The notes beneath the pieces were generated by a model that was not told the DNA's origin, did no database searches, and saw only the letters and a list, made by a program, of their open reading frames with translations. Position numbers and translations under genes: made by a program. This document shows, one piece after another, positions 1 to 8,740 of a DNA stretch of 52,733 bases; the stretch's first letter is position 1; every line of letters begins with the position of its first letter. The stretch is from an uncultured Metabacillus sp. (GTDB taxonomy: Bacteria; Bacillota; Bacilli; Bacillales; Bacillaceae), in the NCBI RefSeq assembly GCF_947503125.1, contig NZ_CANNCR010000028.1:1-52733 (forward strand), given 5' to 3'.

Positions 1-499
1 GCATTAAATAGTAACAAGAAAGCTGATTAGATAGGCGATATTAGCCTATATTAGAAAATCTGTGAATAATTCAGGTTAAATGTAGAGAATGAGTATAGAA
101 AAGGTTCATATTTGGATATAATCATGATAATTATTATTTAACCGCACTAAAATAATATGACACAATTCTACAAAATTCACTCTTGTCTTCGCGATTTTTA
201 ATAGGGTTTTCACTCGAACTATACACAAGAGAGGCTGCAATCGTTATAATGACAGGCTTGACAAGAAAATTTCACACATTTACAATTAGTATGTATATTT
301 TACAATTTTGTAGAATGATGATTGAAGCATTTTGAAAGCAAAAATGTTGGTACTTGAATTAGTCTTCCTAAAAATGATTAAGACGCAAAGTTCAACATGA
401 TAATTAAGCTTTGTGCTGTATGTTGACAACTTAAAATTGAACAATGTACATGCCGACACTTTAATCTAGAAAAACAAGTTCATAGCAAGAGGAGGTGTA
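1..499. other. Non-coding leader region upstream of rny
   Basis: No convincing gene is seen in these 499 bases. They contain a small hairpin (ATAGGC at 31-36 with GCCTAT at 44-49), a strong sigma-A-type promoter (258-286) and a perfect 13-bp inverted repeat (165-177 with 304-316) that brackets the promoter. In B. subtilis recA and pbpX lie upstream of rny; neither is visible here. Confidence 0.7.
258..286 (+). promoter_or_regulatory. Sigma-A promoter for rny
   Basis: TTGACA at 258-263 and TACAAT at 281-286 are separated by exactly 17 bases, a near-consensus housekeeping promoter. Transcription would start near 293 and give rny a leader of about 200 nt. A weaker TTGACA at 423-428 lies closer to the gene but lacks a good -10. 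Confidence 0.75.
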
Positions 500-2065
500 A
501 TGATGGACATCGTTTCAATAATCATCTCCATTTTGCTTGGCCTAATCGTCGGTGCAGTTGTTGGCTATTTTGTTCGTAAATCCATTGCCGAAGCGAAAAT
601 TGCTGGTGCTAATCATGCAGCAGAGCAGATTCTTGAGGACGCAAAGCGTGATGCAGAAGCAACGAAAAAGGAAGCACTTCTAGAAGCAAAGGATGAAATC
701 CACAAGTTGCGAACAGAAGCAGAGCAGGAAGTTCGTGAGAGACGAAATGAGCTTCAGAAACAAGAAAATCGCTTATTACAAAAGGAAGAGAATCTTGACC
801 GTAAGGATGAGTCTTTAGATAAACGAGAAGTTATGCTAGAGAAGAAAGAAGATTCTCTGAATGAAAGACAACAGCATATTGAAGAGATGGAAAGCAAAGT
901 GGAGGAGATGGTGCGTAAGCAGCAATCGGAGCTTGAGCGCATATCTAGCCTTACACGAGATGAAGCAAAGTCGATCATTCTTGAAAAGGTTGAAAATGAA
1001 CTTACTCATGATATCGCTATGATGATTAAAGATAGCGAAAATCGTGCGAAGGAAGAGGCTGACAAGAAGGCTAAAGAAATCCTGTCGCTTGCTATTCAAC
1101 GATGTGCAGCAGATCATGTAGCAGAAACTACTGTATCTGTTGTCAATCTTCCAAATGATGAAATGAAGGGCCGTATTATTGGACGTGAAGGACGAAATAT
1201 TCGTACATTAGAAACATTAACGGGTATAGATCTGATCATTGATGATACACCTGAAGCCGTTATTTTATCAGGGTTTGATCCAATTCGCCGGGAAACTGCA
1301 AGAATTGCGCTAGACAAGCTGGTTCAAGATGGACGTATTCACCCTGCGCGTATTGAAGAGATGGTTGAGAAGTCTCGTCGTGAAGTTGATGAATACATCC
1401 GGGAAATTGGAGAACAAACAACATTTGAGGTAGGTGTACATGGCCTGCATCCTGATTTGATTAAAATCTTAGGTCGTTTGAAATTTAGAACAAGCTATGG
1501 TCAAAACGTATTGAAACACTCGATGGAGGTTTCATTCTTAGCAGGATTGATGGCTGCCGAACTTGGAGAAGATGTGTTATTAGCGAAACGAGCAGGTCTC
1601 CTGCATGATATCGGTAAGGCGATTGACCATGAAGTAGAAGGAAGCCATGTTGAGATCGGTGTTGAGCTCGCTACGAAGTATAAAGAACATCCTGTCGTTA
1701 TCAACAGTATTGCTTCCCATCATGGTGATAAGGAACCGACATCAATCATTGCGGTGCTTGTTGCAGCAGCAGATGCGTTATCAGCTGCAAGGCCGGGTGC
1801 ACGTAGTGAAACGCTGGAAAATTACATTCGTCGCCTAGAGAAGCTTGAGGAAATCTCTGAATCGTATGAGGGTGTTGAAAAGTCATTTGCTATCCAGGCT
1901 GGTAGAGAAGTTCGTATTATGGTTAAGCCTGATAGTATTGACGATCTTCAAGCACATCGTTTAGCAAGAGATATTCGAAAGCGAATAGAAGATGAACTCG
2001 ACTATCCAGGACATATTAAAGTAACTGTAATTCGTGAAACAAGAGCAGTTGAATATGCAAAATAG
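500..2065 (+). CDS. rny: Ribonuclease Y
   Basis: RNase Y is the membrane-anchored endoribonuclease that initiates mRNA decay in Firmicutes. The 521 residues match the family length (about 520). Order seen: an N-terminal hydrophobic anchor (about residues 4-25), a long Glu/Lys/Arg-rich coiled coil (about 30-200), a KH RNA-binding domain with GRIIGREG at 224-231, and an HD domain with the catalytic His-Asp pair in LLHDIGK (H369, D370). The start follows GGAGGTG; two ATG codons are adjacent (500 and 503) and the first is used here. It has its own promoter (258-286) and a terminator directly after the stop. ymdB follows, as in B. subtilis. Confidence 0.98.
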   Translation: MMDIVSIIISILLGLIVGAVVGYFVRKSIAEAKIAGANHAAEQILEDAKRDAEATKKEALLEAKDEIHKLRTEAEQEVRERRNELQKQENRLLQKEENLDRKDESLDKREVMLEKKEDSLNERQQHIEEMESKVEEMVRKQQSELERISSLTRDEAKSIILEKVENELTHDIAMMIKDSENRAKEEADKKAKEILSLAIQRCAADHVAETTVSVVNLPNDEMKGRIIGREGRNIRTLETLTGIDLIIDDTPEAVILSGFDPIRRETARIALDKLVQDGRIHPARIEEMVEKSRREVDEYIREIGEQTTFEVGVHGLHPDLIKILGRLKFRTSYGQNVLKHSMEVSFLAGLMAAELGEDVLLAKRAGLLHDIGKAIDHEVEGSHVEIGVELATKYKEHPVVINSIASHHGDKEPTSIIAVLVAAADALSAARPGARSETLENYIRRLEKLEEISESYEGVEKSFAIQAGREVRIMVKPDSIDDLQAHRLARDIRKRIEDELDYPGHIKVTVIRETRAVEYAK

Positions 2066-2096
2066 AGTGGTGCAGAAATGCACCACTTTATTTTTT
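2066..2096 (+). terminator. rny terminator
   Basis: A perfect 9-bp stem (AGTGGTGCA at 2066-2074, TGCACCACT at 2079-2087) with a GAAA loop is followed by TTATTTTTT. It begins at the base after the rny stop codon. Confidence 0.92.
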
Positions 2097-2183
2097 ATAT
2101 TGTTTATGCAAAAATAAGTTTAAATACATAGAGAGTATTTTTTAATAAAAGAAATTCAATGATAACTAGAGAGGGCTTTGAAG

Positions 2184-2978
2184 ATGAGAATTTTGTTTGT
2201 AGGAGATGTATTTGGTTCTCCAGGACGCGACATGGTGAAGGAGTATTTACCAAAGTTAAAAACGAAATACAATCCCCATGTTGTCATTATTAACGGCGAA
2301 AATGCCGCCCATGGGAAAGGAATAACCGAAAAGATTTATCAGCAATTTCTCGAATTAGGTGCACATGTTATAACAATGGGAAATCACACGTGGGATAATC
2401 GGGAAATTTTTGAATTTATTGATCGTGCACAGAAGATGATCCGCCCTGCTAATTTTCCCGAAGAAAATCCTGGCAAAGGGATGGTTTTTGTTACTGTTGC
2501 TGGAAAAGAGGTTGCTGTGATTAATCTGCAGGGCCGTGCATTTTTGCCTCCATCTGATTGTCCTTTTAAAAAGGCTGACGAGCTTGTTGCAGAAGCGAGA
2601 AAGCGTACTCCAATTATTTTTGTTGATTTTCATGGCGAAGCAACAAGTGAAAAACAGGCGATAGGATGGTATTTAGACGGAAGAGTTTCAGCAGTTGTCG
2701 GTACCCATACACATGTACAAACAGCAGATAATCGTATTTTGGATAAAGGCACAGCTTATATCTCGGATGTTGGTATGACAGGACCTTATGATGGGATACT
2801 TGGAGTAGATCGGCATATGATTTTAAAAAGATTCCTTACGAATTTACCTGTACGCCATGATGTAGCAAAAGGGCGTACGCAATTAAGCGCTGTGGTAATT
2901 GATATAGACAAAAATACAGGTCAAGCCAAAAAAATAGATCGTATTTTAATAAATGACGATCATCTATTTTTTGAGTAA
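2184..2978 (+). CDS. ymdB: YmdB-family metallophosphoesterase
   Basis: YmdB is a binuclear-metal phosphodiesterase that hydrolyses 2',3'-cyclic nucleotides (and cAMP in vitro) and affects biofilm and motility decisions in B. subtilis, where it interacts with RNase Y. Metal-ligand motifs are visible in order: GDVFGSPGRD at the N-terminus, NGENAAHGKG, MGNHTWDN, DFHGEATSEK and GTHTHVQTAD. I use ATG 2184, giving 264 residues, the B. subtilis length; an upstream in-frame TTG at 2178 sits only 2 nt from the GAGAGGG ribosome binding site and is unlikely. The rny-ymdB pairing is conserved, though a terminator stands between them here. Confidence 0.95.
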   Translation: MRILFVGDVFGSPGRDMVKEYLPKLKTKYNPHVVIINGENAAHGKGITEKIYQQFLELGAHVITMGNHTWDNREIFEFIDRAQKMIRPANFPEENPGKGMVFVTVAGKEVAVINLQGRAFLPPSDCPFKKADELVAEARKRTPIIFVDFHGEATSEKQAIGWYLDGRVSAVVGTHTHVQTADNRILDKGTAYISDVGMTGPYDGILGVDRHMILKRFLTNLPVRHDVAKGRTQLSAVVIDIDKNTGQAKKIDRILINDDHLFFE

Positions 2979-3034
2979 TGAATGTTTGTCGCTTTTAAAT
3001 TCTACAATTAATTTTCGAAATTATGTGCGAACAA

Positions 3035-3064
3035 GCAGGAATACTTTCCTTTTCTAGTGAATAT
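3035..3064 (+). promoter_or_regulatory. Sigma-H promoter for spoVS
   Basis: GCAGGAATA at 3035-3043 matches the sigma-H -35 consensus RnAGGAwWW, and AGTGAATAT at 3056-3064 matches the -10 consensus RnnGAATww. The 12-base spacer is right. spoVS is known to be sigma-H controlled in B. subtilis, so site and target agree. Confidence 0.85.
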
Positions 3065-3090
3065 AGTATCAATGGATGATGAACTAACAC

Positions 3091-3128
3091 TGTTTAAAAG
3101 GGTAAATGAGGGGAGCCCTTTTTAAACA
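3091..3128 (+). other. Stem-loop in the spoVS leader
   Basis: TGTTTAAAAGGG (3091-3102) pairs with CCCTTTTTAAACA (3116-3128) with a single bulged T. No T-run follows, so it is a poor intrinsic terminator. It lies between the sigma-H promoter and spoVS and would be part of the spoVS 5' untranslated region. Function unknown. Confidence 0.6.
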
Positions 3129-3191
3129 AATTATACCAATGATGTTCTAATGAACACTCAAGGATTCATTGAAAATAAGGGGGAGCTAGAA

Positions 3192-3452
3192 ATGGAAATA
3201 TTAAAGGTATCAGCAAAATCTAATCCTAATTCTGTCGCTGGTGCATTAGCCGGCGTTTTGAGAGAGCGGGGAGCCGCTGAAATTCAAGCAATTGGTGCCG
3301 GTGCACTTAATCAGGCAGTTAAAGCAGTAGCCATCGCAAGGGGTTTTGTAGCTCCAAGCGGTGTTGATTTAATTTGTATTCCAGCATTCACCGATATTCA
3401 AATAGATGGCGAAGAGCGGACGGCAATTAAACTAATTGTCGAGCCGAGATAA
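3192..3452 (+). CDS. spoVS: Stage V sporulation protein S
   Basis: SpoVS is a small Alba-like protein needed for normal septation, coat assembly and later sporulation stages. The 86 residues starting MEILKVSAKS look essentially invariant compared with the family as I remember it. The start at 3192 follows AAGGGGGAG; an upstream in-frame ATG (3150) would add 14 residues not found in the family. Transcription is probably from the sigma-H promoter at 3035-3064, and a strong hairpin follows the gene. Confidence 0.97.
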   Translation: MEILKVSAKSNPNSVAGALAGVLRERGAAEIQAIGAGALNQAVKAVAIARGFVAPSGVDLICIPAFTDIQIDGEERTAIKLIVEPR

Positions 3453-3485
3453 GAATCGTAAGAGAACAAAGACATATGTCATTTA

Positions 3486-3522
3486 AAGGGTTTGACTCTT
3501 GATATAGAGTCAAACCCTTGCT
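3486..3522 (+). terminator. spoVS terminator
   Basis: A perfect 14-bp stem (3486-3499 with 3506-3519, loop TGATAT). The stem carries the AAGGGTTTGAC...GTCAAACCCTT theme seen in other terminators of this window. The T-tract after it is weak (GCTTTG). Confidence 0.75.
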
Positions 3523-3560
3523 TTGTATACGGAACAAAGGTTGAAGGGGGAAATTGGCGA

Positions 3561-4484
3561 ATGAGAGTCTTTGATGCCCATTGTGATATGCTATTTAAGC
3601 TATGGCGAGACAAAAACATTAATGTTTATGATGATGAAAGCTTGCACGTCTCGATTTCAAAATTGAAAATAATGGATAAACCCATTCAATGCTTTGCCAT
3701 CTATGTTCCAGAGGATGTGCCATTTGTAAACCGTCTAGCAGTTGCCCATTCACAAATTAACATCTTTTATCAAAAAGTGTTAAAAAAATATCCGGAAATA
3801 AAATTAATTAAAACAAAATCAGATATCGACCACCTTACTGAAAATGAAATTGGAGCCATTTTAACATTAGAAGGCTGTGATGCCATCGGGGATCAGCTTG
3901 ATCAGTTGGAAATTCTATATCAATTAGGGGTTCGCTCTGTTGGTTTAACCTGGAATTATGCCAATCTAGTTGCGGACGGTGCCCTTGAAAAACGGAATGG
4001 CGGCCTGACAAACTTCGGAAGAAGGGTCATTTCCTATTTGAATAGTCAGAACCTTTGGACGGATTTATCCCATACTTGTGAACGAAGCTTTTGGGAGGCT
4101 CTTGAATTAGCGAAGTACCCAATTGCTTCACATTCTAATGTATATAAGCTTTGCCCGCATGTTCGTAATTTAAAGAACGAACAAATCATCGCATTGTTTA
4201 AAAAGAACGGCATGATTGGTGTGACTTTTGTCCCGTACTTTATAGCGAATACTCCACAGCCCATCATGTCAGATGTTCTTCATCATATCGATTATCTTTG
4301 TTCCCTAGGTGGAGAGAACAATATAGGATTTGGCTCAGACTTCGATGGAATCGAAGTTATGATAAAGGGACTAGAAAATTATGCATGTTACTACGGTTTC
4401 ATCAATCATTTGTTGAACTATTATCCGCAAAGATTGGTCAATAAACTTGTTTATCATAACTTTATCGATCACATTTCTTATTAA
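3561..4484 (+). CDS. Membrane dipeptidase family protein (peptidase M19)
   Basis: This is a renal-dipeptidase-like zinc metallopeptidase, expected to cleave dipeptides; the physiological substrate in bacilli is unknown. Visible motifs: FDAHCDM near residue 4 (HxD ligands), LTLEGCDAIG (bridging Glu), SHSN and GFGSDFDGIE toward the C-terminus. ATG 3561 follows GAAGGGGG and gives 307 residues, the usual family size; the longer upstream reading (from 3492) runs through the spoVS terminator and is rejected. The C-terminal segment normally reading like GENFLRVF is degenerate here (YHNFIDHI). From memory, a dipeptidase also follows spoVS in the B. cereus group. Confidence 0.88.
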   Translation: MRVFDAHCDMLFKLWRDKNINVYDDESLHVSISKLKIMDKPIQCFAIYVPEDVPFVNRLAVAHSQINIFYQKVLKKYPEIKLIKTKSDIDHLTENEIGAILTLEGCDAIGDQLDQLEILYQLGVRSVGLTWNYANLVADGALEKRNGGLTNFGRRVISYLNSQNLWTDLSHTCERSFWEALELAKYPIASHSNVYKLCPHVRNLKNEQIIALFKKNGMIGVTFVPYFIANTPQPIMSDVLHHIDYLCSLGGENNIGFGSDFDGIEVMIKGLENYACYYGFINHLLNYYPQRLVNKLVYHNFIDHISY

Positions 4485-4819
4485 AATAAATATGTTTGAG
4501 CGAAAATCTCAGAGGAAGCAATAAACTAGGGTGGACTTCAAAGTATACAACATAAACTCTATAAGGGCTCCTGCACATCCCGCTAAATAGCTAGTACATA
4601 AAGAAGGCATTAACTGGCAAGTTTAACAGATTATTTTAAGCTAACCTCTTGTATTTTTTAAGTTAAGGGTCTAAAATTGTTAACGTTTAGTAAATTCCAA
4701 TTAAAAAACTCAGTTTTCTCAATGGATTAAGAATTATAAAAAAATTGGACGGAATTATGATAAACTATAAGTTATATGTATAACTTTATTTTGCATTTTT
4801 TAGAGGGGTGTAAATACAC
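4485..4819. other. 335-base intergenic region upstream of korA
   Basis: No open reading frame of interest and no clear terminator is visible. Near the right end TTGGAC (4745-4750) and TATAAG (4766-4771) are a weak promoter candidate with a short 15-base spacer. Otherwise I see only AT-rich sequence. Confidence 0.5.
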
Positions 4820-6556
4820 ATGATTAGTCAACTTTCCTGGAAAGTTGGAGGACAGCAAGGAGAAGGTATTGAAAGTACTGGTGAAGTCTTCTCAATTGCA
4901 TTAAACCGACTAGGCTATTATTTATACGGATACCGCCACTTTTCATCACGAATTAAAGGCGGCCATACAAACAATAAAATTCGTGTTAGTACGACACAAG
5001 TTCGTTCAATCTCAGACGATCTTGATATATTGGTAGCTTTTGATCAAGAAACAATTGATGTCAACTTCCATGAGCTGCGTACTGGAGGGATTGTACTTGC
5101 TGATGCAAAATTTAATCCAACGATACCTGAAGGAGCGGATGTTACACTCTATTCAGTGCCGTTTACAGAAATCGCAACGGAATTAGGTACTTCCCTTATG
5201 AAAAACATGGTTGCAATCGGAGCAACAAGTGCGATTCTTAATTTAGATCCGCGCGGATATCATGAAGTTGTTCATGACACATATGGCCGTAAAGGTGAAA
5301 AGATCGTTGAGAAAAATATGCAGGCTATTGAAAAAGGTGCCGATTATTTAAAAAATGAGCTTGGATATATCCGACAGGACATGTTTCTTGAAAAAGCTGA
5401 TGGAAAAAAACGGATGTTCATGATCGGAAATGACGCCATTGCTTTAGGTGCGATTGCAGGCGGCTCACGTTTTATGGCTGCATATCCAATTACTCCAGCA
5501 TCAGAAATAATGGAGTACTTAATTAAAAAGCTTCCTAAATTTGGCGGAGCAGTTATACAAACAGAGGATGAAATTGCTGCTTGTACGATGGCAATTGGGG
5601 CTAACTATGCAGGTGCCCGTACGTTTACTGCTTCAGCTGGGCCAGGCTTATCATTAATGATGGAAGCAATCGGTTTATCAGGTATGACAGAACAGCCATT
5701 AGTGATCGTTGACACGCAACGTGGCGGTCCAAGTACTGGATTACCGACAAAACAAGAGCAATCAGACTTAATGGCGATGATTTACGGTACTCATGGTGAA
5801 ATTCCTAAAGTGGTTATGGCACCAAGCACTGTACAAGAAGCTTTCTATGATACAATTGAGGCATTTAATATTGCTGAAGAATACCAGGTTCCTGTCATTT
5901 TGTTAACAGATTTACAGCTTTCATTAGGTAAACAAACAGTTGAACCGCTAGATTATAGCCAAATTGAAATTCGTCGTGGCAAGCTTCAAACGGAAGAGCT
6001 GCCTGAAATTGAAAATAAAGGTTATTTCAAACGCTATGAGGTAACAGAAGACGGAATTTCACCTCGGGTAATTCCAGGTATGAAAAATGGTATTCACCAT
6101 GTCACAGGTGTAGAGCATGATGAAACAGGCAAGCCGTCAGAGTCTGCGGGTAATCGTAAGGAACAGATGGACAAGCGATTAAGAAAACTTGCCAACATTC
6201 AATTTAAAAACCCTGTTCATAAACATATTCAACACGAAAACCCAGATATTTTACTTGTAGGGTATATTTCGACGAGAGGAACAATTGAAGAAGCGATGAC
6301 ACGTCTAGAAGCTGATGGTATTAAAGTAAACCATGCACAAATTCGCCTTATTCATCCGTTCCCAACTGAAGAAATGCTTCCATTAATTGAAGCTGCTAAA
6401 AAGGTTATTGTTGTTGAAAACAATGCAACAGGCCAGCTGGCAAGCCTGTTAAAAATGAATGTAGGGTATGCGAATAAGATTTCTTCATTATTAAAATATG
6501 ATGGCAACCCATTCTTACCTCATGAAATTCATACGAGAAGCAAGGAGCTGATCTAA
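4820..6556 (+). CDS. korA: 2-oxoacid:ferredoxin oxidoreductase, fused gamma-alpha subunit
   Basis: This is the large subunit of a two-subunit 2-oxoacid (probably 2-oxoglutarate) ferredoxin oxidoreductase, which decarboxylates a 2-oxoacid to its acyl-CoA with reduction of ferredoxin. Residues about 1-190 form the gamma domain (start WKVGGQQGEGIESTGE, then SSRIKGGH); the alpha domain follows (GNDAIALGAIAGG, AYPITPASEIME, QTEDEIAACTMAIGA, TQRGGPSTGLPTKQEQSD). The 578-residue fused architecture is typical. RBS GAGGGGTG precedes ATG 4820. The beta subunit begins one base after the stop, with AAGGAG inside the end of this gene, so the two are co-translated. Substrate choice is inferred from family. 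Confidence 0.92.
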   Translation: MISQLSWKVGGQQGEGIESTGEVFSIALNRLGYYLYGYRHFSSRIKGGHTNNKIRVSTTQVRSISDDLDILVAFDQETIDVNFHELRTGGIVLADAKFNPTIPEGADVTLYSVPFTEIATELGTSLMKNMVAIGATSAILNLDPRGYHEVVHDTYGRKGEKIVEKNMQAIEKGADYLKNELGYIRQDMFLEKADGKKRMFMIGNDAIALGAIAGGSRFMAAYPITPASEIMEYLIKKLPKFGGAVIQTEDEIAACTMAIGANYAGARTFTASAGPGLSLMMEAIGLSGMTEQPLVIVDTQRGGPSTGLPTKQEQSDLMAMIYGTHGEIPKVVMAPSTVQEAFYDTIEAFNIAEEYQVPVILLTDLQLSLGKQTVEPLDYSQIEIRRGKLQTEELPEIENKGYFKRYEVTEDGISPRVIPGMKNGIHHVTGVEHDETGKPSESAGNRKEQMDKRLRKLANIQFKNPVHKHIQHENPDILLVGYISTRGTIEEAMTRLEADGIKVNHAQIRLIHPFPTEEMLPLIEAAKKVIVVENNATGQLASLLKMNVGYANKISSLLKYDGNPFLPHEIHTRSKELI

Positions 6557-6557
6557 C

Positions 6558-7427
6558 ATGGCAACAACGTTTAAAGATTTCCGTAATAACGTAAAACCGA
6601 ACTGGTGCCCTGGGTGTGGTGATTTCTCTGTACAGGCTGCTATTCAGCGTGCTGCAGCGAATGTAGGATTAACACCAGATCAGCTTGCTGTTGTTTCTGG
6701 TATCGGGTGTTCAGGGAGGATTTCCGGATACATTAATTCGTATGGTTTTCATGGCATACATGGACGTTCTTTACCGATTGCACAAGGTGTTAAAATGGCG
6801 AATAAAGATTTAACAGTTATTGCTTCAGGTGGAGATGGTGACGGATTTGCAATCGGGATGGGTCATACTATTCATGCGATTCGACGAAACATTGACATGA
6901 CGTATATTGTCATGGATAACCAAATTTACGGTTTAACAAAAGGTCAAACATCACCTCGAAGTGATGCAGGTTTTGTGACAAAGAGTACACCTCAAGGCTC
7001 AATTGAGTCATCCCTATCGGTAATGGAAATGGCGTTAACAGCAGGGGCTACATTTGTTGCACAAAGCTTTTCAACTGATCTAAAGGATTTAACAGCCCTT
7101 ATTGAAGCTGGTATTAATCATAAAGGCTTCTCGCTTATTAACGTGTTTAGTCCTTGTGTTACTTACAATAAGGTGAACACATATGATTGGTTTAAAGAAA
7201 ACTTAACTAAGCTTGCGAATGTTGAAGGCTATGATCCTCACAATAAAGAAATGGCCATGCAAACACTAATGAGACATAATGGATTAGTTACAGGTTTGAT
7301 TTATCAAAATACGGAACAAAAATCATATCAAGAACTCCTGAATGGATATAGTGAAACACCATTATCAAAAGCTGAATTAGCGATTGATGAAGAGGAATTT
7401 AATAAATTAGTTGCAGAATTTATGTAA
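6558..7427 (+). CDS. korB: 2-oxoacid:ferredoxin oxidoreductase, beta subunit
   Basis: The thiamine-diphosphate-binding subunit partnering the preceding gene. The N-terminus has WCPGCGDFSVQAA, with cysteines expected to help bind an iron-sulfur cluster, and the TPP motif GDGDGFAIGMGH followed by MDNQIYGLTKGQTSP. Length 289 residues is normal. There is a 1-base gap to the upstream gene, and a very large terminator follows, so korA-korB is a two-gene operon. Confidence 0.93.
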   Translation: MATTFKDFRNNVKPNWCPGCGDFSVQAAIQRAAANVGLTPDQLAVVSGIGCSGRISGYINSYGFHGIHGRSLPIAQGVKMANKDLTVIASGGDGDGFAIGMGHTIHAIRRNIDMTYIVMDNQIYGLTKGQTSPRSDAGFVTKSTPQGSIESSLSVMEMALTAGATFVAQSFSTDLKDLTALIEAGINHKGFSLINVFSPCVTYNKVNTYDWFKENLTKLANVEGYDPHNKEMAMQTLMRHNGLVTGLIYQNTEQKSYQELLNGYSETPLSKAELAIDEEEFNKLVAEFM

Positions 7428-7428
7428 G

Positions 7429-7517
7429 ACTGTCTTAAAAGGGTTTGTCCCCAAACAAACATCAATGAAATGTGTTTGTGGGACTGACCCTTTTGTTTTT
7501 AGACAGCTTTTTTTGCA
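7429..7517 (+). terminator. korAB terminator (long compound hairpin)
   Basis: An outer GACTGTCT/AGACAGC pairing encloses AAAAGGGTTTGTCCCCAAAC paired with GTTTGTGGGACTGACCCTTTT, ending in TTTTTTT. The paired arms span more than 25 bp, far more than termination needs. Confidence 0.88.
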
Positions 7518-7586
7518 TGTTTCTATCTAAAATAAAAAAATTTATATTGACAGCAATCATGTGTTTATGTGAGATGGACAATCTTA

Positions 7587-7614
7587 TTTACATTTTTGTA
7601 CGAGGTGATAAAAT
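7587..7614 (+). promoter_or_regulatory. Probable sigma-A promoter for tdh-kbl
   Basis: TTTACA at 7587-7592 and TAAAAT at 7609-7614 are separated by 16 bases. They lie 40 bases before the tdh start. Confidence 0.5.
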
Positions 7615-7653
7615 ATTAATATGTAAGGGTTTACAATAAGAGGGGTGTACATC

Positions 7654-8694
7654 ATGGGCGGAAAAATGAAAGCGGTTGTTAAGCATCACCAGGGGTATGG
7701 AGCTCAGCTTCAAATGGTGGAGATACCACAAATAAACGAGGATGAAGTCCTTATCAAAGTAAAAGCGACATCAATTTGCGGTACAGATGTTCATATTTAT
7801 AAATGGGATGAGTGGTCACAGAGTCGCGTTAAACCACCTTATATTTTCGGACATGAATTTTCTGGAGAAGTTGTTCAAAAAGGGAATAAGGTTACAAATA
7901 TTGAAATAGGAGATTCTGTATCAGCAGAAACTCATATTGTTTGTGGAAAATGTCAGCAATGTTTAACAGGCAGAGCGCATATTTGTAAACATACAAAAAT
8001 AATTGGCGTCGATACACAGGGCTGTTTTGCAGAATATGTTGCACTACCTTCAGCTAATCTTTGGAAAAATCCAAAGGAAATGCCATTTGATATTGCCTCC
8101 ATTCAAGAACCGATGGGAAATGCTGTCCATACTGTTTTATCAGGAGAAGTCATCGGAAAAACAGTAGCCATTATCGGCTGCGGTCCAATTGGCATGATGG
8201 CAGTTGGTGTTGCTAAAGCTGCTGGTGCTGCACAAGTGATCGCGCTTGATTTAAACGATTACCGTTTAAATTTAGCAAAAGAGATGGGGGCAACTAGAAT
8301 TATTAACTCAAACAAGGAAAATCCTCTTGAGGTTGTCGAATTTTTAACAGGGGGAAATGGAGTTGATGTTGTATGTGAAATGTCAGGACATCCGGTTGCG
8401 ATGAATCATGGGTTTAAAATGGTAACAAACGGCGGAAGGGTATCCATTTTAAGTTTACCGTTACGTCCGGTTGAAGTTGATGTGACCAATGATATTGTAT
8501 TCAAGGGGATAACCGTGCAAGGTATAACCGGCAGAAAAATGTTTGAGACCTGGCAGCAGGTTTCCGCTCTTATACATTCAGGGCAGATTAATACACGCCC
8601 GATCATAACCCACCACTTTTCACTTGAAGAATTTGAAAAGGGCTTTGATTTAATGATAGAGGGGAACTGTGGCAAGGTTGTCTTACAACCGTAA
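7654..8694 (+). CDS. tdh: L-threonine 3-dehydrogenase
   Basis: Zinc- and NAD-dependent oxidation of L-threonine to 2-amino-3-oxobutyrate, the substrate of the next gene product. Seen: catalytic zinc site TSICGTDVHIY and GHEFSGE, the four-cysteine structural zinc loop (CGKCQQC...C), and the Rossmann motif IGCGPIGMMA. I choose ATG 7654, 9 nt after AAGAGGGG, giving 346 residues (B. subtilis Tdh 347); the GTG at 7645 overlaps the ribosome binding site. It forms an operon with kbl, 46 bases downstream. Confidence 0.96.
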   Translation: MGGKMKAVVKHHQGYGAQLQMVEIPQINEDEVLIKVKATSICGTDVHIYKWDEWSQSRVKPPYIFGHEFSGEVVQKGNKVTNIEIGDSVSAETHIVCGKCQQCLTGRAHICKHTKIIGVDTQGCFAEYVALPSANLWKNPKEMPFDIASIQEPMGNAVHTVLSGEVIGKTVAIIGCGPIGMMAVGVAKAAGAAQVIALDLNDYRLNLAKEMGATRIINSNKENPLEVVEFLTGGNGVDVVCEMSGHPVAMNHGFKMVTNGGRVSILSLPLRPVEVDVTNDIVFKGITVQGITGRKMFETWQQVSALIHSGQINTRPIITHHFSLEEFEKGFDLMIEGNCGKVVLQP

Positions 8695-8740
8695 CGGCAA
8701 TTTTAGTTTTTGCTAAATAAATGAAGAGGAGGAATGGAAA

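Noticed and set aside
7547-7575. TTGACA at 7547 as the tdh promoter
   Set aside because: At 17-base spacing the -10 would be TGAGAT, matching 3 of 6 positions; the pair at 7587-7614 fits better.
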